The translations under genes and the position numbers were made by a program. 64,000 nucleotides of DNA from DATARH01 sp050246595 (lineage in GTDB: Bacteria; Pseudomonadota; Alphaproteobacteria; ATCC43930; CGMCC-115725), in contig JBFWVT010000002.1 in assembly GCA_050246595.1 (NCBI GenBank), positions 121,039-185,038 on the forward strand. The letters are read 5' to 3'. This document shows, one piece after another, positions 42,016-50,026 of this stretch. Positions within the stretch are counted from its first letter, which is position 1; each line of letters begins with the position of its first letter. The notes beneath the pieces are model-generated. The model was not told where the DNA came from. It worked only from the letters and a program-made list of their open reading frames with translations, and did not search any database.

Positions 42016-42854
42016 CGGCCAGCTTCCGCCTTGCAGCAGAACACGTTGTTGCCGAGAAGGTGGCCGTTCTCGACCTTGCATCGGTCCATTTCCCGGCAAT
42101 GGCAGGGGAATTTCCTGTCCAGGTCCAGCGCGTACATACCGGGGGTTTGGTCGATAGCGGGAGACACGGCACCACATCTCTCGACCATGCACTCCATCAT
42201 TTCGGGATCGTCGCTAATCCGCCAGCGGTGGGTATGACGGGTAGTCGGTTCATGATTACGACGGCATACACGCCCCTTGCCGGGGCTGCATTCCAAGGGA
42301 TCGCAAAGGCAGAGAGCGGCCTTCGGCGGTTCCAGGGTATTGTCAGCCATCGTCTCGTCGCCTTCCCCGAATGACGGGTGATCGTGCTCCGGCGGACAAT
42401 TGCGGCCGTCAAGCTGACAGGCTTCCTCCGCTATGACTTCGGCCATTGTCCGGTGATCGCGGAACGGCCAGTCGGGCGCCGGAGGCGGCTTTTCCCACAG
42501 ACGCAACAGGTCCGCGGTCGGGCACGGCTTTGGCCGGTTGTCGATCAGGTTGCCGACCGTGATTGCGTCAGCCAGGATGGACAGGCAAGCCAGCGCGTGA
42601 CCAAGATGCGGAAAGCCGCTGTCCGGGTCGGTATTCTCACCGTCTACCCAAGCCCTAAGATGGCGCTCGGCGGCGTGAACGTAAGTCATGGCCTCCACCG
42701 CCCTGTCCCGCCAGTTGTAAGGCCCGTACTTCCGGGCGCCTTCCTCCAGGGCGAGCGCGGCATAGGTTATGGCCGACGACGGCACATAACCGAGCGGCAC
42801 CTTCAAGTCTCCGTATCGTTGCTTGGGGTTTGGGGGGTTGATTGAACCGTCCAT
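42012..42854 (-). CDS. MazZ-like dATP/dGTP pyrophosphohydrolase with Cys-rich C-terminus
   Basis: A 280-residue protein. Residues about 14-110 carry the phage dNTP pyrophosphohydrolase pattern: ALEEGARKYGPYNWRD, HLRAWVDGENTDPDSGFPHL, then HALACLSILADAI. This all-helical MazG-like fold converts dGTP or dATP to the monophosphate; relatives serve phages that alter their purine pool. The C-terminal 160 residues are unusual, with about 14 Cys and several His (CLCDPLECSPGKGRVC; KFPCHCREMDRC), suggesting zinc binding. An internal ATG at MADNTLEPP may start a second product. AGGAG precedes the ATG at 42854. Confidence 0.7.
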   Translation of the reverse strand: MDGSINPPNPKQRYGDLKVPLGYVPSSAITYAALALEEGARKYGPYNWRDRAVEAMTYVHAAERHLRAWVDGENTDPDSGFPHLGHALACLSILADAITVGNLIDNRPKPCPTADLLRLWEKPPPAPDWPFRDHRTMAEVIAEEACQLDGRNCPPEHDHPSFGEGDETMADNTLEPPKAALCLCDPLECSPGKGRVCRRNHEPTTRHTHRWRISDDPEMMECMVERCGAVSPAIDQTPGMYALDLDRKFPCHCREMDRCKVENGHLLGNNVFCCKAEAGR

Positions 42855-42855
42855 G

Positions 42856-43314
42856 TTAAGCGATCTCCTCTCTAGTTGCCTCCACAGGAGCCGGGCCTTG
42901 TCCCTGATACTTTCCAGTGTAGGGACGACAAGGCTTGTCAACCCGGTAGAAGATGATTTGCCCGATGGGCGAGCCGGCCGGCAGTCGAACCAACCCAGGC
43001 CCGTGGTTGTTGATCTCAACCGTCAAATAACCATGCCAGCCGGGTTCGATAATCGTGTTGCCGAGCGTGATCCCCATGCGGCGCAGTGTGCTCTTATCAG
43101 CCACATTGGCGAGCACGTCACGGGGCATCACGATCCGTTCGATGATCGACGCCAGCATGAACCGGCCCGGCTCCAGGTTCACTTCCTCCCGGACCCGGAC
43201 ATCGTAGCCGGCAATCGACAAGCCATAGCTCATGCCGGTTTCGGGGTGGACCGTCCGTTCTACAAACGGCGCGATCTCGACTTCCCGTTTTATGGTTTTA
43301 GCCGATAAGATCAC
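42856..43314 (-). CDS. dCTP deaminase/dUTPase-family enzyme
   Basis: A 152-residue trimeric dUTPase-fold protein of the Dcd type: SYGLSIAGYDVRVREE, PRDVLANVADKSTLRRMGI, NTIIEPGWHGYLTVEINNHG, and PAGSPIGQIIFYRVDKP. The Dcd-type AGYDVR and SxxARxG-like KSTLRRMG motifs suggest dCTP deaminase, giving dUTP or dUMP for dTMP synthesis. The GTG at 43314 follows AGAGGAGACC and decides the start. One base separates it from the MazZ-like gene. Confidence 0.8.
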   Translation of the reverse strand: MILSAKTIKREVEIAPFVERTVHPETGMSYGLSIAGYDVRVREEVNLEPGRFMLASIIERIVMPRDVLANVADKSTLRRMGITLGNTIIEPGWHGYLTVEINNHGPGLVRLPAGSPIGQIIFYRVDKPCRPYTGKYQGQGPAPVEATREEIA

Positions 43315-43513
43315 TTTTTGGTCTCCTCTGTTTATGTGCGCGGAAGCCGCCGGTCCCGCCACTGGTTGAGATGTTAAGCCGGCGGCAAGCCGATTGGATT
43401 GATCCGGGGTGACGTTCCATGCGTCGGGCGATCTCGTCGATTGAATGGTTCCGCGCCAGCTCGATCAGCTTCTCGTCTTCCGCTTGCGTGAACCTCCGGC
43501 GTGTTTTCGCCAT
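43298..43513 (-). CDS. Small HTH (SANT/Myb-like) protein
   Basis: A 71-residue basic protein: RRRFTQAEDEKLIELARNHS then IDEIARRMERHPGSIQSACR, a helix-turn-helix of the SANT/homeodomain-like type. Start at 43513 with GGGAGAAGAAAC upstream. It overlaps the deaminase start by 17 bp and lies within the 3-prime part of another HTH gene in a different frame. Confidence 0.6.
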   Translation of the reverse strand: MAKTRRRFTQAEDEKLIELARNHSIDEIARRMERHPGSIQSACRRLNISTSGGTGGFRAHKQRRPKSDLIG

Positions 43514-43730
43514 GTTTCTTCTCCCGATGAGACATCCGGCGCCGCAGCCCTCCCGGCACTCCGGCCTTGATCTTGTGGTACGAGCAGGTTCCCCGAATGC
43601 AGCCGGCGGATCGCCCCATGGCAACAGCAATGCGGGATTTGGAGTATCCGGCTTCCAGCATGGCCCGGATCAGCGCTAGGTCGCCCGGCTGGAATTTCGG
43701 GTTTTGCGGGTTGGCTTTTCGTGCCGTCAC
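43374..43730 (-). CDS. Small HTH protein with overlapping tail
   Basis: A 118-residue frame whose first 65 residues look real: FQPGDLALIRAMLEAGYSKS then RIAVAMGRSAGCIRGTCSYH, a homeodomain-like HTH. The start at 43730 is coupled to the previous stop (ATGA). The last 45 residues run through the neighbouring gene in another frame and have no protein-like pattern, so a frameshift or a long true overlap must be considered. Confidence 0.55.
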   Translation of the reverse strand: MTARKANPQNPKFQPGDLALIRAMLEAGYSKSRIAVAMGRSAGCIRGTCSYHKIKAGVPGGLRRRMSHREKKHGENTPEVHASGRREADRAGAEPFNRRDRPTHGTSPRINPIGLPPA

Positions 43731-43933
43731 CCGCGGCTCCGCTCGATCAGCTCGGCGATCTCGGATATGTCCTGCGTCGACGCATTGTATCCGGCAATGG
43801 CCGCCGACGCCGCGTAGAGGCCGAGACAGAACAGCTCCCGATCGTGCGCGTCGAACTGGCGGGCGCCCATCTTCGATCGGGCCTCATTCTTGGACCGCCA
43901 CAGGTCAATGATATACTGCATCGCGGGGGTCAC
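43727..43933 (-). CDS. Small helical protein, unknown
   Basis: A 68-residue protein starting at GTG (43933), coupled to the nuclease stop (GTGA overlap) and preceded by AAGGAGAG. Two helices (MQYIIDLWRSKNEARSKMGA; ELFCLGLYAASAAIAGYNAS). Function unknown. Confidence 0.6.
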   Translation of the reverse strand: MTPAMQYIIDLWRSKNEARSKMGARQFDAHDRELFCLGLYAASAAIAGYNASTQDISEIAELIERSRG

Positions 43934-44253
43934 GTTCTCTCCTTCATGAGTTTCAAGAAAAACTCCAATGGCATGATCGCCATCCACGGTTGCCGGTTTC
44001 TCCGATGTAGGACCACGGGGAGCCGATCTTGGCCGGCATCGCGTTGTGCCTGGGCCAGCCAGTTGTACGGCTCAAACCGCTCGGTTCGCTTGACCTCGAC
44101 ATGGACGCCGGGGATACCATTCACGTCCGCGTTGTCTTCACCGCCGCCACGGGACTGCCAGCCGCGCTCGGCCTCCTCGTATCCCTCTTGCTTGAAGATG
44201 CGAACGATTTCCTGCTCGCCCGCCCGGCCCTTATTGCGTTGGTTGATCGGCAT
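43930..44253 (-). CDS. PD-(D/E)XK nuclease, Holliday-junction-resolvase type
   Basis: A 107-residue protein. NKGRAGEQEIVRIFKQEGY, then EDNADVNGIPGVHVEVKRTE gives the Glu...Asp...Glu-Val-Lys core of the Hjc-like PD-(D/E)XK fold; RQPWMAIMPLEFFLKLM closes it. It is probably a resolvase or debranching nuclease for phage recombination intermediates. The start at 44253 is coupled to the preceding stop (TAATG) rather than the longer in-frame extension, which has no family similarity. Confidence 0.75.
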   Translation of the reverse strand: MPINQRNKGRAGEQEIVRIFKQEGYEEAERGWQSRGGGEDNADVNGIPGVHVEVKRTERFEPYNWLAQAQRDAGQDRLPVVLHRRNRQPWMAIMPLEFFLKLMKERT

Positions 44254-44462
44254 TACCGGCGCCGACGAACCGTAATCGAACGGGGTTCCGAACCGATCCA
44301 CGCGGCCAAGCCCCCGAAGACCAGCATGAAAAACACGGCCACGCAAAACCCTATCCACAGCGGAGAGAGTACCCATAGCCAGGACCAATCTATGACCCCG
44401 GCCAGCTTGCAGATCACGAAAATGATCGTGAGGATACCACCAATACCAATCTGCATTTCCAT
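44253..44462 (-). CDS. Two-helix membrane protein
   Basis: A 69-residue protein with two membrane segments (GIGGILTIIFVICKLAGVID and WVLSPLWIGFCVAVFFMLVF) and a basic C-terminus. Small proteins of this pattern are frequent next to phage polymerase genes; function unknown. It lies 3 bp after polA. Confidence 0.65.
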   Translation of the reverse strand: MEMQIGIGGILTIIFVICKLAGVIDWSWLWVLSPLWIGFCVAVFFMLVFGGLAAWIGSEPRSITVRRRR

Positions 44463-44465
44463 CTC

Positions 44466-46499
44466 CTATTTCTTGTAGCGGTCCCCTTGCCATGCTTCTA
44501 CTTTGATCGGAATGCGCAAGTCCCTTGACCAGCTCGTAGGATGTTCCATAAGCTGCTCGAACGCTTTCTGATCGGCGGTATTTTCGTCAACTTCGCAGAT
44601 CAGCTCGTCGTGAACCGAAAGCACAACCGGCATTCCGGCACGTTCAAGTCGATCTATCGCGGCGCATAATAAACCCCGTGCAAGCCCCTGTACAGTATTT
44701 TCCGTGAGGAGACCGCCATAGGCTTTCACCCGCGACTGGCGGCCACCCTTGAAGGCTGAGTAGGTCCAGCACTCGCGGTCGAACCGGGGATCATGGTCAA
44801 GCCGGGGGTCGAAATACCATAGCCGCTGCCAACCGGACGGCAGCCGGGCCGTCAACCAGCGGTCCACCCGCTGATACCGAATACCATAGGCTTCTTTCGG
44901 TACACCACGGGCCGCGGACAGGGCGGCATCGGCCAGCCCGTACCATAGCTTCGGCACCTTGGGCGCCCATTCCTCGCGGTATGCCCCGACCGTCTTGTAG
45001 GCCAGGGCGAGATTTTTACCACCAAGGAATTTAAAATTAAAATTAAGTGCGCCGCATTGGAAGCCCGCACCAAGCACTCCATTTTTGCCATCTTGCCTTC
45101 TGGGGTCACCTTTGACGATCGGTTCCCCGTGGATTACCGACGCCATATCCAGGTAGACATCGTGGCCGGCGGCCATCAACTCGGTCTTGTCGTACTGACC
45201 GGCCAGGGCGAGCACGATCCGCGCCTCGATCCCGGCGAAGTCGCCGACCAGGAAGGTTTTTCCAGGGTCTGGGATCAGGGCGTGTCGAAGGGCGGACGCA
45301 ACGCACTCGATGGCTGGCCGCCCGAGGGTCGCCTCGACGTGCTCGGGGTCACCCGTCATGATCGCCGCAACGGCGTCCTCCGGCTTCACCCCTTTGTCGA
45401 GCGTTCCCCGAGGAAAATTTTGTGGTTGCAGGAGCCTTCCTCCCCAACGTCCTGTAGAGGCAGCGTGGTATTGGAGGAGGCCGCGGACCCGGCCGTCTTC
45501 GCCGACGCAGGATCGCATTCTGACGAGTTTTTTGATGGATGCGCTGCCAAGCATCTGCCGGATTTCGAGCGCCCTTCGAACGGGTAGGGGCATTCCTGCC
45601 GAAACATTCGGCACATCGCGCACTTCACTGTCGTCTTCTGCTGCATTTGAAACATACCCCTGTGTAGGATCAGTGCCTTCTTCCTCGGCGCCAAGCAGTC
45701 CCGACAGATAGCCTTTTTGTAGGTTCTCCAGCTCAACCCCCTGGCCTGCCGCCCATTCCTTTACCGCTGCCACCTGGCCCGGATTGACGCCGCCCGTCAA
45801 ATCTCGGAACTCGGCGAGGAGTGGCTTGGTCGCTCGTTCGACAACCAGCTCGGCTTGCCGCACGAAATCCAGGTCGATCCGAACGCCACGCTGGTTGATC
45901 TTCTGATCGTAAATCCAGATTTGGCGCTCTTGCGGGGACTGTTCGGACAGCAACCCGATCCGCTTTCGGATGGCGGTCTCAACCTCGACATCCTTGGCGC
46001 AGTACTCGGATATGCGGGCCATGCGCTCCGGGGTGCGCTCGGGACACATGCCGGTTTTCTTGTCGGGTTTGGACATGGAAAGCGTCAACTTGTTGCCTTC
46101 TTTGTCCTTCTCGATTGGCAGGTTGAGCGCAACCGCCCCCTTGTCGAGAGCTAGGGGCAGGGCCTTCCAAGCGCACGTTGCCATGGTGTCCTCCCACCGC
46201 TCCGGCGGTATCGCCGGGAAGCCAAATACCGGGACCATGATGTACTGCCAGATGGCTTGCTCGAACCCGGCGTTGTGCGCGACGAAGATCACGTTGGGAT
46301 TATTCGCTAATGAGATAAGGTGCCGCTTGCGAAATGTGTCCTGCCCTGGCATCCACTCCAAGGCATCTATTCCGTCGTCTGTCTTAAATCGTAGGCAGAG
46401 AATGTCGGTTGTCGGATGTTGCGCATAGGCAGAAGCCCCGGCGAGCTTCAAATCGCAGGCCGAGGCTGTCTCGAAATCCAGGTCAACGTAGACGGTCAT
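44466..46499 (-). CDS. Phage family A DNA polymerase with 3'-5' exonuclease domain
   Basis: A 677-residue polymerase. The N-terminal DnaQ-like exonuclease begins at once (DLDFETAS with Asp8 and Glu10; later HNAGFEQAIW). The polymerase motifs are present: A, GDFAGIEARIVLALA; B region, RRQDGKNGVLGAGFQCG; C, LSVHDELICEVDE. There is no 5'-3' exonuclease domain, as usual for phage replicases. The ATG at 46499 places the exonuclease motif at the normal distance. A CCTGTGTAGG motif lies inside at 45659-45668. Confidence 0.9.
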   Translation of the reverse strand: MTVYVDLDFETASACDLKLAGASAYAQHPTTDILCLRFKTDDGIDALEWMPGQDTFRKRHLISLANNPNVIFVAHNAGFEQAIWQYIMVPVFGFPAIPPERWEDTMATCAWKALPLALDKGAVALNLPIEKDKEGNKLTLSMSKPDKKTGMCPERTPERMARISEYCAKDVEVETAIRKRIGLLSEQSPQERQIWIYDQKINQRGVRIDLDFVRQAELVVERATKPLLAEFRDLTGGVNPGQVAAVKEWAAGQGVELENLQKGYLSGLLGAEEEGTDPTQGYVSNAAEDDSEVRDVPNVSAGMPLPVRRALEIRQMLGSASIKKLVRMRSCVGEDGRVRGLLQYHAASTGRWGGRLLQPQNFPRGTLDKGVKPEDAVAAIMTGDPEHVEATLGRPAIECVASALRHALIPDPGKTFLVGDFAGIEARIVLALAGQYDKTELMAAGHDVYLDMASVIHGEPIVKGDPRRQDGKNGVLGAGFQCGALNFNFKFLGGKNLALAYKTVGAYREEWAPKVPKLWYGLADAALSAARGVPKEAYGIRYQRVDRWLTARLPSGWQRLWYFDPRLDHDPRFDRECWTYSAFKGGRQSRVKAYGGLLTENTVQGLARGLLCAAIDRLERAGMPVVLSVHDELICEVDENTADQKAFEQLMEHPTSWSRDLRIPIKVEAWQGDRYKK

Positions 46500-46716
46500 T
46501 GCATCTTCTGTAAATTTCGTCGGCCTCGGGGTTATCCCCATAGTCGCAACCCCCACACACTTCGCATTCATGCACGGGAGTGGAACAGATACCGTCCTCG
46601 CATTTACATTGCTTCCCGCCTGTGAAGGACCATTTGTGCCCTAGAACGGCGCAAGGATGGTCGCCACCGGCTAAGACACATGCCTCTGCGACCAATCGTT
46701 CTAACGGGGTTGTCAC
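46483..46716 (-). CDS. Cys-rich small protein, possible zinc binder
   Basis: A 77-residue protein with nine Cys, most in CKCEDGIC, CEVCGGCD and a final RRCND, a likely zinc ribbon or cluster. It overlaps the polymerase start by 17 bp and its own ATG overlaps the previous stop (ATGA). It may be a small DNA-binding accessory protein. Confidence 0.6.
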   Translation of the reverse strand: MTTPLERLVAEACVLAGGDHPCAVLGHKWSFTGGKQCKCEDGICSTPVHECEVCGGCDYGDNPEADEIYRRCNDRLR

Positions 46717-46964
46717 GCGGCTTTTCTCAGCTTGCGTTGAAGCTGGTCACGCGACATGCCAAGGGCTTCCGCGGCTTTCCGCTGGCTCCCATGGAGGCGC
46801 ACGGCCTCCCGGAGTTTCTTGATTTGAAGCCGGGCCAGATAGCCGGCGCCGGGGCGCTCGACAAGAACCGAAGGATAGACAGCGAAGACACGCCCGAGGC
46901 GATCCCGGAATGCCTCAGTCTGCTGTCCTTGCCAGTTTGGGCGCCACCGTGGGTTTCGGGCCAT
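46713..46964 (-). CDS. Fis-type HTH small protein
   Basis: An 83-residue basic protein; the C-terminal half (LREAVRLHGSQRKAAEALGM then SRDQLQRKLRKAA) is the Fis/NtrC-type HTH. Probably a DNA-binding regulator of phage replication or transcription. It is one of several candidates for recognising the repeated palindrome, although Fis-type HTHs usually bind longer degenerate sites. Confidence 0.65.
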   Translation of the reverse strand: MARNPRWRPNWQGQQTEAFRDRLGRVFAVYPSVLVERPGAGYLARLQIKKLREAVRLHGSQRKAAEALGMSRDQLQRKLRKAA

Positions 46965-46966
46965 CG

Positions 46967-47281
46967 TCAGTTCAACCCGTCCAATCGCTTACGGTCGGCT
47001 TCCGCCTGCTTCCGGTACAGATCGGGCAGCGCGTTGACCGTGGTTTGCAGAGCAGTCCGGTAGTCTTCCTCCACCATCAACCGCCGGAAAAGCGTATCAC
47101 AGGCAGTCGCAAGCCCAGACAACGCCACTTCCGGCCCGAGTGCCGACGCTATAACCGCAAACTGCCGGATGAACAACTCCGCGGTTGCGATGGTGTCGGG
47201 CACATTTACCCCACGAACCTCATCGGGTCCATTGTAGTCGGCGGGAAGGATGGTCAACGGAACGTGATTGGCATCGCTCAT
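46967..47281 (-). CDS. Small protein, unknown
   Basis: A 104-residue helical protein (TIATAELFIRQFAVIASALG; VNALPDLYRKQAEADRKRLD). The start at 47281 is supported by AGGAGC and lies just after an operator-like CTCCTGTGTAG (minus-strand promoter region 47282-47310). It is first of the polymerase operon. Confidence 0.6.
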   Translation of the reverse strand: MSDANHVPLTILPADYNGPDEVRGVNVPDTIATAELFIRQFAVIASALGPEVALSGLATACDTLFRRLMVEEDYRTALQTTVNALPDLYRKQAEADRKRLDGLN

Positions 47282-47430
47282 GTCTACAAAAGCTCCTGTG
47301 TAGAGAAAAAGGCGCGTTTTATGGCGGTCGCGCCCCCGCCGTTTCACACCCCCGGTCGTCGCGGAGGCTACAAGGTCGGTGTCATTCTAGCTCCTTTATC
47401 GCTTCGTCGCCGGAAACAGTGCTGATCTAC

Positions 47431-47649
47431 TCAGCTCAGCTCAGCGACCTTGGGCGCCCGCGGCCCCCGTGAAGCCGGCCGTTCGGTGCGCTGCTTGGCG
47501 TCAAACTCGAAATCCGACATAGCTTCATCCACGCACTGAATTTCGCCCTCGGCGATGGTGAGGATGGTGTCAATACCCGCGATCAAAGCCGCGGCCTTCC
47601 GATGGTCGTCAGGCAAGGGTACACGCCCGGTAATTTCCAGATACTTCAT
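47431..47649 (-). CDS. Small protein, unknown
   Basis: A 72-residue protein (KYLEITGRVPLPDDHRKAAA; GIDTILTIAEGEIQCVDEAM) with a disordered basic C-terminus. GGAAACACC precedes the ATG. It lies between the DUF2815-type gene and the polymerase operon; no family recognised. Confidence 0.55.
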   Translation of the reverse strand: MKYLEITGRVPLPDDHRKAAALIAGIDTILTIAEGEIQCVDEAMSDFEFDAKQRTERPASRGPRAPKVAELS

Positions 47650-47731
47650 GGTGTTTCCTTTCAGGTTGAGGTTGTGCGTTGTTCTGGGCAGTAGCGCACC
47701 CCTACCTCTAATTCCCTTGCTAATCCTGCAA

Positions 47732-48385
47732 CTAGAAGGGAATTTCGCCGGCGCCGACAGTCGGGTTGACCGAGCTGACCGTGCCTACATACTGTGACCA
47801 TTTCGACGGGTCGCCGTACTTGGTTTCGTCGTCCACCCCGCCGGCGACCCGTTCGCCATAGTTGAACGACAGGATTTCATTGAGGTAGGCCGAGACGCCG
47901 CCACCCATGCCGGTGTAGCCAACAAGCGAAATATCGCCGACGCAATGGACGCCGGGATAAAAGAACTTCTCGGCGGCCTTGCGTTCATCCCGATCGAAGG
48001 AAACATACTGGCCGTTCTGCAACAGCTTCAACCGGGGCGGGTCCGCGTCTTCGCCGTTCTGGCGTGTTACCAGGCCGTGCGCCTTGAACAAGATCATCCC
48101 GCGAAGGAACTCGCGATCCTTGTCCTTGGCTTTCGCCTTGTCCGCCAGGGCGTCGCCGCGCTCCAACGGGTACTTGCAGTTGTCCACCCGGCCAAGCGTC
48201 GTCATGGCTTCCCTGCCAAGCATCGCCTTGATCGCGATGAAGTCAGGGTGATCCGGATCGAACAGAAACGTAACCTCATACTGCGGTTTATAGACCGTAC
48301 CATTCACCGTTCGACCGGGGCGGGGTTTGATAAGATGCGCCCAGATGATCCGGGTCGGCTTTACGAACTGGTACTTCTCACTCAT
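47732..48385 (-). CDS. DUF2815-type phage protein, probable ssDNA-binding
   Basis: A 217-residue protein matching the DUF2815 family by its start (FVKPTRIIWAHLIKPRPGRT) and the FLFDPDHPDFIAIKAML segment. Family members are encoded beside phage family A polymerases and DUF2800 nucleases and have been proposed to be single-strand DNA-binding proteins. The acidic, disordered C-terminal tail (KWSQYVGTVSSVNPTVGAGE...) would suit an SSB. Confidence 0.75.
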   Translation of the reverse strand: MSEKYQFVKPTRIIWAHLIKPRPGRTVNGTVYKPQYEVTFLFDPDHPDFIAIKAMLGREAMTTLGRVDNCKYPLERGDALADKAKAKDKDREFLRGMILFKAHGLVTRQNGEDADPPRLKLLQNGQYVSFDRDERKAAEKFFYPGVHCVGDISLVGYTGMGGGVSAYLNEILSFNYGERVAGGVDDETKYGDPSKWSQYVGTVSSVNPTVGAGEIPF

Positions 48386-48425
48386 TGTCAGTCGCCTTTC
48401 AGTCGCTAGTCAGTCGCTACTCCTA

Positions 48426-48454
48426 TAGAATACCCTATACAGGGTTCCCGTCAA
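48426..48454 (-). promoter_or_regulatory. Candidate minus-strand promoter with CCTGTATAGG motif
   Basis: On the minus strand TTGACG (48454-48449) is followed by CCTGTATAGG (48443-48434) and an AT-rich TTCTATAGG. It would drive the DUF2815 gene starting at 48385. Confidence 0.35.
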
Positions 48455-49598
48455 TAGCCCATTTAGCCGGATCGCCCCATTTATCGACATCATTTTTAGG
48501 AGAAGTCGCGGTACGTTGGTCGTTCAGGGGCGCCACGGTATAGCCGTCGCTGTCGGGCATAAAAGCCCATTCCGAGACAAATGCCTTGCCGCCGGGGAGT
48601 TTTTCGATCGCGGCCGGGGAGCGCAACTTTTTCTCCCAGGCATCGTCGCCAAAAGTCTGCTCGATCGGGGCGCCGCCTTTGAACACCCGGAACGATCGTT
48701 TCTTCACCAGCTTGGCACCGACATCCTCCGGGCGCTCGCCAGCCAGCAGCCGCCGCATCGTGTCTTCCTCGACGGCTTTAATAATCATCTTGAGTTGTTG
48801 AGCCTCGGCATAGGTGAGCTGCACGCCGCCCCGTAGAGCCTTTTTTGCCAGTCCATCAAATGCCGGGCAAATCATCTTGGCCGGACAGAAACGGCAATGC
48901 TCCCCCAGCTCCAGATACTCGATGTCCTGCGTAACCTCCATGGCCGGTTTCAGGACGGTTTCTGCCCATTCCCTGATATGCCCGACCGTGGTTTCCCAGG
49001 TACGAAAAGTACCGTCCCGGTGGATCGCCCGCGGTTGCCCGATGGTCAGCTTGACCGGCACATCGTTGGGCAGGAAATAGTTCTCCCGGTCGCCTATCTT
49101 GCCATAGGCATAGTACATGAGCTGCGGGTTTTCGATCGCGTCAACCACGATCCCGACGCCATGCTTGTAGTCGATCACATGGATTGTAGACGCTTCCCTA
49201 TCAACAACCACGCAATCAAGCGTTCCGTAAAACGACGGGTGGAAATCAGGAAGGTGGACCCGAACCTCGACCTCGCGTGTACCCGGCTGCGCCCGAACGT
49301 AGTCGAGATATTCCTGTACCGCGTTCATCATATCGCTAGTCAGGTCGGGGAATTGGTTGGCGTCGGCCTCCCAGGCGTCGATCCCGTTGTCCAGGCAATG
49401 CGCGGCCAGCTCGTGCGCCTGTGTGCCGTCCTTTCGGTAGTCTGGGTCATCCTCGACGTAACCAGGCGACGATCGGAACAGGTCGGCCAGCGTGACCGAG
49501 CCGGGACAGTTCATCCACCGTTCGGCCGAGCTGGCGCCCAATGGGGAATGCGCCGGCAGTGTTCCCGGAGGCGCCGGGATCGCAAGCACGTCATCCAT
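48435..49598 (-). CDS. DUF2800-type PD-(D/E)XK nuclease with Fe-S-type Cys cluster
   Basis: A 387-residue protein: SPLGASSAERWMNCPGSVTL at the start, the nuclease core FYGTLDCVVVDREASTIHVI then DYKHGVGI (Asp...Asp-x-Lys), and a HCRFCPAKMICP cluster that with the early Cys resembles the 4Fe-4S arrangement of AddB/Cas4-like nucleases. It acts in phage recombination or replication with the DUF2815 partner. The ATG at 49598 overlaps the previous stop by 8 bp. Confidence 0.8.
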   Translation of the reverse strand: MDDVLAIPAPPGTLPAHSPLGASSAERWMNCPGSVTLADLFRSSPGYVEDDPDYRKDGTQAHELAAHCLDNGIDAWEADANQFPDLTSDMMNAVQEYLDYVRAQPGTREVEVRVHLPDFHPSFYGTLDCVVVDREASTIHVIDYKHGVGIVVDAIENPQLMYYAYGKIGDRENYFLPNDVPVKLTIGQPRAIHRDGTFRTWETTVGHIREWAETVLKPAMEVTQDIEYLELGEHCRFCPAKMICPAFDGLAKKALRGGVQLTYAEAQQLKMIIKAVEEDTMRRLLAGERPEDVGAKLVKKRSFRVFKGGAPIEQTFGDDAWEKKLRSPAAIEKLPGGKAFVSEWAFMPDSDGYTVAPLNDQRTATSPKNDVDKWGDPAKWAIDGNPV

Positions 49599-49791
49599 TT
49601 TTTCGGTGCTCCGGGCAAAGGTGGATTGGTGGTTTGAACCCGGTCCATACATTCCCCTTTTCGGAAATAATGAACCACCCGCGATCTTCTGCTAGACCTT
49701 CCAATTCTGCGTTTTTCCGGCATACCGCCGTGAACTCAGCCGAGCAATCTTGCGCGTCGCATCCAAGCGTCCGTTTCAACTTAAACGCCAT
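49591..49791 (-). CDS. Small Cys/His-containing protein
   Basis: A 66-residue protein with CDAQDCSAEFTAVC and a C-terminal HLCPEHRK, a probable zinc finger. It overlaps both neighbours (8 and 11 bp), consistent with a tightly packed operon. Function unknown. Confidence 0.6.
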   Translation of the reverse strand: MAFKLKRTLGCDAQDCSAEFTAVCRKNAELEGLAEDRGWFIISEKGNVWTGFKPPIHLCPEHRKNG

Positions 49792-50026
49792 TCGTCAACT
49801 CCTCCAATACCAGAACTTCACGGTTCATCGGACGATCGGCTTGTTGTTCCTGCCGGCTCGGGCCAGCTTGAAAAGGCGAGGCGCCACTGCAAGCAATGCA
49901 CAGCCAACCATCGGAACATAGCTTCCACAACGACGCATACCCCTTTGTCTCGTAAAACTTCGCGGCTGCGTGCATATCGTGGAAGACACGGAAGCGACGA
50001 TCTCCATATTTGACCGCCCAATTCAT
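49781..50026 (-). CDS. Small protein with MNWAVKYG start (duplicate B)
   Basis: An 81-residue protein. Its first 45 residues (MNWAVKYGDRRFRVFHDMHA, then AAKFYETKGYASLWKLCSDG) are related to the gene immediately upstream, showing a tandem duplication; the C-terminal half differs. AGCCGGT precedes the ATG, which overlaps the previous stop (ATGA). Confidence 0.6.
   Translation of the reverse strand: MNWAVKYGDRRFRVFHDMHAAAKFYETKGYASLWKLCSDGWLCIACSGASPFQAGPSRQEQQADRPMNREVLVLEELTNGV

Noticed and set aside
44254..44493. 80-residue N-terminal extension of the Holliday-junction-type nuclease
   Set aside because: It runs antiparallel in frame through the two-helix membrane gene on the same strand, and the TAATG coupling points to a start at 44253.
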